From assembly GCA_903868035.1 (NCBI GenBank), contig CAIPTQ010000211.1, positions 1 through 9,892 on the forward strand: a stretch of 9,892 bases of DNA, written 5' to 3'. Shown in pieces: positions 4,873 through 9,892 of the stretch. Within the stretch, counting starts at the first letter, position 1. Every line of letters begins with the position of its first letter. The notes below the pieces were generated by a model that saw only the letters and a program-made list of their open reading frames with translations, was not told the DNA's origin and did no database searches. The translations under genes and the position numbers were made by a program. The DNA is from an uncultured Phycisphaerales bacterium. GTDB lineage: Bacteria; Planctomycetota; Phycisphaerae; WQYP01.

Positions 4873-6120
4873 TCACACCTTCCCAATCAGCAAACTCGTG
4901 TTATGCCCCCCAAATCCAAACGAGTTGCTCATCGCATATTGCAGCACCGCCTGCCGCGCCACGTTGGGCACGTAATCCAGATCGCAGTCCGGGTCCGGCT
5001 CATCATAATTGATCGTCGGCGGCAGCACCCCGCGCGCCAGCGCCAACGCCGTGATCACCAGCTCAATCCCGCCCGACGCCCCCAGCGAATGCCCCAGCGA
5101 CGACTTGGTCGAGGAAATCGCCACCGTCCTGGCCGCCGCCCCAAACACCGCCTTCACCGCCCGGGTCTCCGCCACGTCCCCCAGCTCCGTCGCCGTCCCA
5201 TGCGCGTTGATGTACCCCACCTGCTCCGGATTCAGCCCCGCCTGCTGCATTGCCTTGGCCATCGCCGCCGCCGCCCCCGCCCCGGTCTCATCCGGCGCCG
5301 TGATGTGGCATGCGTCCCCCGTCGCCGCCACGCCCACCAGTTCGGCGTAAATCCGCGCCCCGCGCGCCCTGGCCCGCTCGTATTCCTCCAGCACCACCAC
5401 CCCCGCGCCCTCGGACATCACAAACCCGTTCCGGTTCTTCTCGAACGGCCGCGACGCCTTCTCCGGCTCGTCGTTCCGCGTCGAGAGCGCCCGCAGCGCG
5501 CAGAACGACGCCAGCCCCAGCTTCGTCAACGCCGCCTCCGAACCCCCCGCGATCATGATGTCGGCATCGTCATACTGAATCGTCTTGTACCCGTCGATCA
5601 CCGCGTTCCCCGCCGTCGCGCACGCCGTCACCGTCGCCGTGATCGGCCCCTTGAGCCCGAACTGGATCGACAGATTCCCCGCCGCCGCGTTCCCCATCAG
5701 CTTGGGCACCGTGAACGGCGACACCCGCCGCACGCCCTTGGCGTTGAGCACGTCATATTCCTCCTCCATCGTCGAGATGCCCCCGATCCCCGAACCCACC
5801 ACCACGCCGCCGCGATGCGGATTCTCCTTGCTGAAATCAATCCCCGAATCCCGCACCGCCTTGATCCCCGCGCACAGGGCGTACACCGAGAACAAGTCCA
5901 GCCGCTTGATCGCCTTGTGTTCCAGCGTCTTGAGCGGGTCAAAATCCGCCGGCGTGATCTCCCCGCCGATCCGCACCGGATAGTTCTCTATCCCCACAAT
6001 GCGCGTAATCTTCTTGATCCCGGATTGCCCCGCCACCAGGCGGCTCCAGAAACTTTCCAACTCTTCGCCCAGGGGAGTCACCACTCCCAGACCGGTTATC
6101 ACAACGCGACGCTTGGCCAT
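4873..6120 (-). CDS. fabF: 3-oxoacyl-[acyl-carrier-protein] synthase II
   Basis: A 415-residue protein, the normal length for FabF. It condenses malonyl-ACP with acyl-ACP in type II fatty acid elongation, in the cytoplasm. The thiolase-fold active site is complete: nucleophile Cys167 in VTACATAGNAV, His307 in NAHGTATELGD, and Lys339/His344 in SSTKSSLGHSLGASGG. The N-terminus KRRVVITGLGVVTPLG and the C-terminal SNSFGFGGHNTSLLIGK are typical. The ATG at 6120 is chosen because the conserved N-terminus starts there; an in-frame ATG at 6177 adds 19 unconserved residues. Only a weak GGAAA lies upstream, and it sits in a hairpin. It follows acpP by 84 bp on the same strand, the classic arrangement. 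Downstream, instead of the frequent rnc, lies the toxin-like cassette, and a degenerate copy of this gene's 3' end lies at 3944-4003. Confidence 0.97.
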   Translation of the reverse strand: MAKRRVVITGLGVVTPLGEELESFWSRLVAGQSGIKKITRIVGIENYPVRIGGEITPADFDPLKTLEHKAIKRLDLFSVYALCAGIKAVRDSGIDFSKENPHRGGVVVGSGIGGISTMEEEYDVLNAKGVRRVSPFTVPKLMGNAAAGNLSIQFGLKGPITATVTACATAGNAVIDGYKTIQYDDADIMIAGGSEAALTKLGLASFCALRALSTRNDEPEKASRPFEKNRNGFVMSEGAGVVVLEEYERARARGARIYAELVGVAATGDACHITAPDETGAGAAAAMAKAMQQAGLNPEQVGYINAHGTATELGDVAETRAVKAVFGAAARTVAISSTKSSLGHSLGASGGIELVITALALARGVLPPTINYDEPDPDCDLDYVPNVARQAVLQYAMSNSFGFGGHNTSLLIGKV

Positions 6121-6124
6121 GTAT

Positions 6125-6140
6125 TTTCCGGCAGCGGAAA
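6125..6140 (-). promoter_or_regulatory. Hairpin covering the fabF ribosome site
   Basis: On the minus strand TTTCCG-CTGC-CGGAAA forms a perfect 6-bp stem with a four-base loop, ending four bases before the fabF ATG. The 3' arm contains the only SD-like purines (GGAAA), so fabF initiation may be damped relative to acpP. Pairing seen in sequence; effect inferred. Confidence 0.4.
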
Positions 6141-6204
6141 GCAGGATGCGCGGGTCGGCAAGCCGGCCGGCCTGCAACTCCTCGCTTTCCCGCTTCCGCC
6201 TGCC

Positions 6205-6468
6205 TCACTCCTTGGGACCTTGTTTGTCGGAAACCGACTTGATGTAATCAATGGCCTGCCCGACCGTCTGGATCTTCTCCGCCTCCTCGTCCGGGATCGA
6301 CATCTCGAATTCGTCCTCGAATTCCATCACCAGCTCGACCGTGTCGAGGCTGTCCGCGTTCAGATCGTTGATGAAACTCGTGTCCCGCGTGATCTCCGCC
6401 TTGTCCACCCCCATCTGCTCGGCCACAATGTCGATCACCTTCTGCTCGATTTCGTTGATTTCAGCCAC
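6205..6468 (-). CDS. acpP: Acyl carrier protein
   Basis: An 87-residue, very acidic protein of four-helix ACP type, slightly longer than the usual 77-80 residues. Ser40 in the [18 protein letters not shown] motif is the site for the 4'-phosphopantetheine arm that carries growing acyl chains in type II fatty acid synthesis. The start is a GTG at 6468, strongly supported by AGGAGG eight bases upstream; translation begins [11 protein letters not shown]. The C-terminal [10 protein letters not shown] tail is a short extension. It lies 84 bp before fabF on the same strand and probably shares its transcript, driven by the promoter near 6559-6587. Confidence 0.97.
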   Translation of the reverse strand: MAEINEIEQKVIDIVAEQMGVDKAEITRDTSFINDLNADSLDTVELVMEFEDEFEMSIPDEEAEKIQTVGQAIDYIKSVSDKQGPKE

Positions 6469-6555
6469 GTTTTGGCCTCCTGATCCTGAAAAAAAGGAAC
6501 GCGTACAACCTGCGAAACCCGGCCTGTGGCCACGGCAGTCCCGCTGGATAGACGT

Positions 6556-6587
6556 GGTAGACTACCGAAACCTCGCCCTTTTGGCAA
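6556..6587 (-). promoter_or_regulatory. Candidate acpP-fabF promoter with a palindrome over the -10
   Basis: On the minus strand TTGCCA (6582-6587), a 17-base spacer and TAGTCT (6559-6564). The -35 matches consensus at five of six bases; the -10 is weak. The -10 sits inside a perfect 11-base palindrome, GGTAG-A-CTACC (6556-6566), which could be an operator. The leader to the GTG start would be about 84 bases. Confidence 0.4.
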
Positions 6588-6662
6588 ACATCCCCGCCAC
6601 TATGCCGCATGCCCCCCCCTCCCGGCGCAGCCGGGCCGCCCCCGTCGGCCCGCCCGCCGGCT

Positions 6663-9266
6663 TCACTTCAACGGCAGATACACCGGCTCGATCTTCGCCA
6701 GCCCGTTGGTCACCGTGATGGGTTTGGTCGGGATGTCCACCGATGCGGACTCCAGCCCGTCGCGCTTCGCCGTGACCGTGATCTTGCCGGCCGTCGTCGT
6801 GGACCGCACCGCCACGCGGTTGATCCCGCATTCCGTGAACAGGTACGGGTTGTTGGTCGAGTTGGTCTTGCCGGAGTTGTACCCGCCGCGCCAGTTGGCC
6901 GGACCCGTGCAGGTGAAATCCACCCGGGCGTCGTCCGTGGGGCAGCGCCGCCCCTGGGCGTCCACCACTTCAAAGTCAATCAGCGCCACGTCCGCCCCAT
7001 CGGCCAGCATGCCCCCGGGCGCGGTCGTCAACGTCAGCTTGATGCTCTTGGCCGGGCCGGCCGTCTGGAGTTCCTGCCGGGCGGCTTCCTTGCCGTCGTT
7101 GGTGCCCACGGCGACCAGGGAACCGGGTTCAAAGGCGACATTGGGGAAGGCGAAGATGTAGCGGCTGGTGGGGGTGGAGTTCTTGCCCAGGGACTTGCCG
7201 TTGAGCAGCAATTCCACCGTCTTGGTGTTGGAGACCACGTACATGGTTTTCCTGGTGGGCGCTCCGTCCTGTTGTGTTGCCGGATAAGTCCAGTGGCCGA
7301 CGATGTGGAGGTCCGGCTCCGGGTTCTGGATGACGCGGTGGCAGAAGTAGATTTCCTTGGGCAGGCGCATGCCGTCCACCTTGCCCGAGGCGCGGGCCAC
7401 TTCGCTGGACTGCTGGCGGCCGTCGGCGTCCTCATCGGTGAAGTAGATCGAGCAGTAGCCGGACCACTTGGAATGCGCGGGATCGGGGTTGGAGATCATG
7501 TTGTCGATGTAGGAGGCGTAGCGGCGGACGGAGCCGATGGCGAAGGTCTCGGAGTTGAGGTTCCAGGTGTCCGTGGCGCCCTTCTTGAAGCCGAAATACG
7601 GCGGGGAGAAGTCATCCCAGTAACGCCGGCCGGCTTCCTCGCGGTAGTCTTCGGTTTCGATGAGGGGGGCCTTGTCGCGGCGGGGGATGCTGTAGCCGCG
7701 GAAGATATTGTTGCCGGTGATCGCGTCGGTCTGCGACGCCTGGCCGATCATGACCCCGTAGAATTCACAGATCGGCGTAAGGGCCGTGTTGCCGGCGGCG
7801 TCATCGTTATCGCGGGTGCCCATGACGCGGCCGCCGCTGGGGTCCAACTTCTTGCGGAGCTCGACCATCGCGGTCATCTGGTCGGGGGCGAGGATGGTGT
7901 TGCCGGCCTCCCAGAAGAGGTTGCTGGGGCTGTTGCGGAAGTAGATCATGGCGTATTGCATGGCTTCGTAGCGCTGACCCCACATGCGGCCGGTGGGCAT
8001 GGTTTCCTTGTCGCCGGCGGGGACCATCTGCACGATGCCCAGGCGGTCGCACGCGAACGAATCGACGGGCTGCGGCGTCACGTGCATCCAGCGCATGTAG
8101 TCGCCGTGGCTGTCGCGCAGGAGCTTGAGCGTGTAGTCGTGCATCCAGTCCGGGTAGCCCGCGCCGATGCCCGCCCAGGAGTTCGAGGAGCGCTGGGAAA
8201 AGCCCTTGAGGTACGTGAACTTGTCGTTGATGAAGACGCCCCCCGTGCCGGCGCCCCCCTTGAACTCCGTCTTGCGGAAGCCGGTCGTGGTCTTCCGCAC
8301 ATCGACGACTTTGCCATCCACGGTGAGGGTGGTGTAGACGTTGTACAGGTAAGGATCCTCGGGGCTCCAGAAGTGCGCGTTCCGCAGCGTGCCCGTCCCC
8401 TCGATGACCGATTTCTCCGTGGCCACCATGTCCAGCTCGTTGGCGTCGAACTTGGCGCACACCACTCCGCTGGCATCCACAATCGTCGTGGACAGCAAAA
8501 CCGTGGCCCGCTCCGCCGAGGAATTGTGTACCTCCGACTCCACCGTGATCTCCGCCGTCTTGCCGGCGATGTTGAAGTTCCCGGCGTGTACGTAGATGCC
8601 GGTGGTCTGCAAGCCGTAGTACAGGGGCAAGGTCTGATAGATCGGGCCGGTCAGGTGGAGGTTGACGTGGTCCCGGATGCCGCCGTGACAGGGGTTGAAA
8701 TCATTGGAGTTCCAGCGGAACCCGGTGCCGCTGGATTTTTCCTGGTAGCTGCCGCTGTTGTCCACATGGACGGCCAGGACGTTGTCGCCGGCGAAATTGA
8801 CGGTGGCGGTGATGTCCACGCCGTAGGGGCTCACGCCGTTTTCGGACAGGCCGACTTCCTTGCCGTTGAGGAAGATGTCGCCGGCCTGGCGGATGCCTTC
8901 AAATTCCAGGAATACGCGCTTGCCCGCCGAGCCGGCGGGGAGCTGGAAGTGCTTGCGATACCAGACGGTGCCCTTATAGGTGCCGCGGTCCCCGCCCGAG
9001 TGGGCGATCAAGCCGCGGTACGAGTCGATGTCGTTGTACGAGTGCGGCAGGGTGACGCTTTGCCAGGCGGCATCGTCAAAGTTGGGCGTCATGGCCGTTG
9101 GGAATTTGGCGGCTTGCTCCTTGATGAATTTCCAGCCGTAGTCGAAGTTGTAGTCCGCATGCGGCGAAGCCGGCGGCACATACACCGCCTGCGCCGAGGC
9201 CCGGGCGGCCATGAGTAAAACCAGGGCGGATAGGGGGAGCGTAACGACTCTGACGGATACGGTCAT
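6663..9266 (-). CDS. Secreted glycoside hydrolase family 2 protein (beta-galactosidase-like)
   Basis: An 867-residue exported enzyme. Residues 1-26 form a Sec signal ending ASA-QA. Domains in order: GH2 sugar-binding jelly roll (about 40-205), Ig-like GH2 domain (about 225-330), TIM barrel (about 345-640), a DUF4982-like domain (about 660-735, with VELLLNGKSLG), and a C-terminal Ig-like GH2 domain (about 740-850, with ADGADVALIDFEVVDAQGR). In the barrel the usual GNE acid/base motif reads NLFWEAGNT, so Glu453 lies four residues before the expected position. IETEDYREEAG (Glu537/Glu539) is the likely nucleophile region. MRWMHVTPQPVDSFACDRLG replaces the common SHYP block. These changes match a GH2 subgroup known from Bacteroidota and Verrucomicrobiota whose substrate I cannot assign. 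The ATG at 9266 has GAGGA seven bases upstream. It seems to be a single-gene unit after the acyltransferase gene. Confidence 0.9.
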   Translation of the reverse strand: MTVSVRVVTLPLSALVLLMAARASAQAVYVPPASPHADYNFDYGWKFIKEQAAKFPTAMTPNFDDAAWQSVTLPHSYNDIDSYRGLIAHSGGDRGTYKGTVWYRKHFQLPAGSAGKRVFLEFEGIRQAGDIFLNGKEVGLSENGVSPYGVDITATVNFAGDNVLAVHVDNSGSYQEKSSGTGFRWNSNDFNPCHGGIRDHVNLHLTGPIYQTLPLYYGLQTTGIYVHAGNFNIAGKTAEITVESEVHNSSAERATVLLSTTIVDASGVVCAKFDANELDMVATEKSVIEGTGTLRNAHFWSPEDPYLYNVYTTLTVDGKVVDVRKTTTGFRKTEFKGGAGTGGVFINDKFTYLKGFSQRSSNSWAGIGAGYPDWMHDYTLKLLRDSHGDYMRWMHVTPQPVDSFACDRLGIVQMVPAGDKETMPTGRMWGQRYEAMQYAMIYFRNSPSNLFWEAGNTILAPDQMTAMVELRKKLDPSGGRVMGTRDNDDAAGNTALTPICEFYGVMIGQASQTDAITGNNIFRGYSIPRRDKAPLIETEDYREEAGRRYWDDFSPPYFGFKKGATDTWNLNSETFAIGSVRRYASYIDNMISNPDPAHSKWSGYCSIYFTDEDADGRQQSSEVARASGKVDGMRLPKEIYFCHRVIQNPEPDLHIVGHWTYPATQQDGAPTRKTMYVVSNTKTVELLLNGKSLGKNSTPTSRYIFAFPNVAFEPGSLVAVGTNDGKEAARQELQTAGPAKSIKLTLTTAPGGMLADGADVALIDFEVVDAQGRRCPTDDARVDFTCTGPANWRGGYNSGKTNSTNNPYLFTECGINRVAVRSTTTAGKITVTAKRDGLESASVDIPTKPITVTNGLAKIEPVYLPLK

Positions 9267-9305
9267 GGCAAATCCTCACATGTACCAACAGTTCTTCCAA
9301 CCCCC

Positions 9306-9325
9306 GCGCCCGGCGAACCGGACGC
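9306..9325 (-). promoter_or_regulatory. Stable TTCG-loop hairpin in the GH2 leader
   Basis: On the minus strand GCGTCCGG-TTCG-CCGGGCGC folds into an 8-bp stem (one G-T pair) with a TTCG tetraloop, about 40 bases before the GH2 start codon and 60 bases after the acyltransferase stop. No T-run follows, so it is not a standard intrinsic terminator; it may be a leader structure or mRNA 3'-end stabiliser. Confidence 0.4.
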
Positions 9326-9382
9326 AGGGTAAGGAAGAATAACGCCAAAACAACCGTTTTCGTACAACTTAAGTAAATATTT

Positions 9383-9892
9383 TCAAACGCCTGGTGCTTT
9401 CTTGCGCACGCTCGCCGGGCCAAAAATATGGATCAGCGGCGTGGGCCGGATGAACATCTCAAACATCGCCAGCGCCACCGCCGTCACCACCACCATCCCC
9501 GCCAATGTCGCCTCCCACCACGCCGTGCGGTCCGCTTGAATCCACTGCGAAATGTACGGGATCACCGGCATCTGCACCAGATATACCCACAGCATCGTGT
9601 CCGTGAAATACTTGCCCAGCCGCGTCGGCCGGTCCAGATAACGCTGGAACAACCCCAACAACCCCAGACCCGAATACGCCGCCCCCACCCCGTATAACGC
9701 AAACCCGCCCAGCCGGATCAAATCCGCATGCGCCGGGGCCGCGGCGGCCGGCATGCCGAAACCGCCAAACGGATTCGCCGGCATGCCGTAAGTGGCATAC
9801 AACGACCGCGACAGTACAAACCCCGCGATCCCCAGCGCCAAATTCCACAGCCACGGCCGCGCCAGCCGCGGCAAATCCCCGCGCAGCCGGAA
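9383..9892 (-). CDS. Acyltransferase-3 / OpgC-like integral membrane protein, C-terminal part
   Basis: The frame is open to the right edge of the window, so the N-terminus is missing; 169 residues are visible, ending at TGA 9383-9385. Four hydrophobic segments are apparent, around LWNLALGIAGFVLSRSLYA, IRLGGFALYGVGAAYSGLGL, TDTMLWVYLVQMPVIPYI and LAGMVVVTAVALAMFEMFI. The last part, with a WVYLVQMPVI helix and closing RPTPLIHIFGP, matches the C-terminal helices of membrane acyltransferase-3 proteins (families that include OpgC/MdoC, which modify glucans or cell-surface polysaccharides). The catalytic His/Arg region expected near the N-terminus is outside the window. It is followed 116 bp later by the GH2 gene on the same strand. 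Acyl acceptor unknown. Confidence 0.75.
   Translation of the reverse strand, partial: FRLRGDLPRLARPWLWNLALGIAGFVLSRSLYATYGMPANPFGGFGMPAAAAPAHADLIRLGGFALYGVGAAYSGLGLLGLFQRYLDRPTRLGKYFTDTMLWVYLVQMPVIPYISQWIQADRTAWWEATLAGMVVVTAVALAMFEMFIRPTPLIHIFGPASVRKKAPGV

Larger units (their letters stand above)
3944..4924 (-). other. Putative toxin/immunity cassette bracketed by two fabF 3' ends
   Basis: The intact fabF 3' end (4873-4924) and its degenerate copy (3944-4003) are direct repeats on the same strand. The roughly 870 bp between them hold exactly three tightly packed genes: RNase-toxin-like, zinc-ribbon and a 78-residue unknown. The edges are sharp: the first gene starts 11 bases after the fabF stop codon begins and the last ends 4 bases before the fabF-tail copy. 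No integrase or transposase is in the cassette. The grouping as a unit is inferred from this geometry. Confidence 0.5.

Noticed and set aside
4828..6483. Open plus-strand frame of 551 codons, extremely Arg/His/Pro-rich
   Set aside because: Antisense shadow of fabF and acpP; composition is that of a complementary-strand artefact and no start signal is present.
6606..6662. Hairpin CCCGGC-GCA-GCCGGG (6621-6635) and G-runs on the minus strand after the GH2 stop, possible terminator or quadruplex
   Set aside because: No T-run follows and the region is simply G/C-rich; a quadruplex would need folding evidence.
6609..9218. Open frame of 869 codons on the plus strand opposite the GH2 gene
   Set aside because: It mirrors the GH2 gene codon for codon, is a Gly/Val/Asp/Ala-rich and domain-less translation, and arises from the GC-biased third positions of the real gene.

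Overview
The window is GC-rich, with short intergenic gaps and most genes on the minus strand. The gene mix suggests an environmental Verrucomicrobiota-like or related PVC bacterium: a kinesin-light-chain-type TPR remnant, a Tat-exported enolase-superfamily enzyme, a secreted GH2 glycosidase, and an IF2_N-type protein fused to a winged helix. That assignment is inferred from gene content only; no rRNA or other phylogenetic marker is present.

Layout from left to right. Positions 1-550 are decayed accessory DNA: a 39-residue CxxC/coiled-coil ORF on the minus strand with its own promoter and Shine-Dalgarno (SD) site (transposase-N-terminus-like), next to a start-less TPR remnant on the plus strand. 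Positions 714-1472 carry a DUF2461 gene whose -10 box lies so close to the ATG that the mRNA may be leaderless. Convergent to it is a Tat-signal mandelate-racemase-subgroup enzyme (1539-2786), preceded by an IF2_N/coiled-coil/winged-helix protein (2946-3692).

Positions 3837-6468 are the most interesting part. A normal acpP-fabF pair is followed on the same strand by a compact cassette: a small gene resembling the RNase domains of polymorphic toxins, an overlapping zinc-ribbon (CPCC-like) gene that is a plausible immunity protein, and a 78-residue unknown protein with a TTG start. Immediately after the cassette comes a degenerate second copy of the last ~50 bases of fabF, and two bases after its stop a second, truncated copy of the zinc-ribbon gene (about 90% nucleotide identity to the intact one). 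The cassette is thus bracketed by two fabF 3' ends, as if toxin/immunity modules insert or are exchanged at the fabF stop codon and push older orphan modules downstream.

Positions 6663-9266 encode a secreted five-domain GH2 protein in which the usual GNE acid/base motif reads EAGNT. The right edge (9383-9892) holds the C-terminal part of a multi-pass acyltransferase-3/OpgC-like membrane protein. The GH2 enzyme and the enolase-superfamily enzyme fit a carbohydrate-degrading lifestyle, but they are not in one operon. I saw no tRNA, rRNA, CRISPR array or complete insertion sequence.
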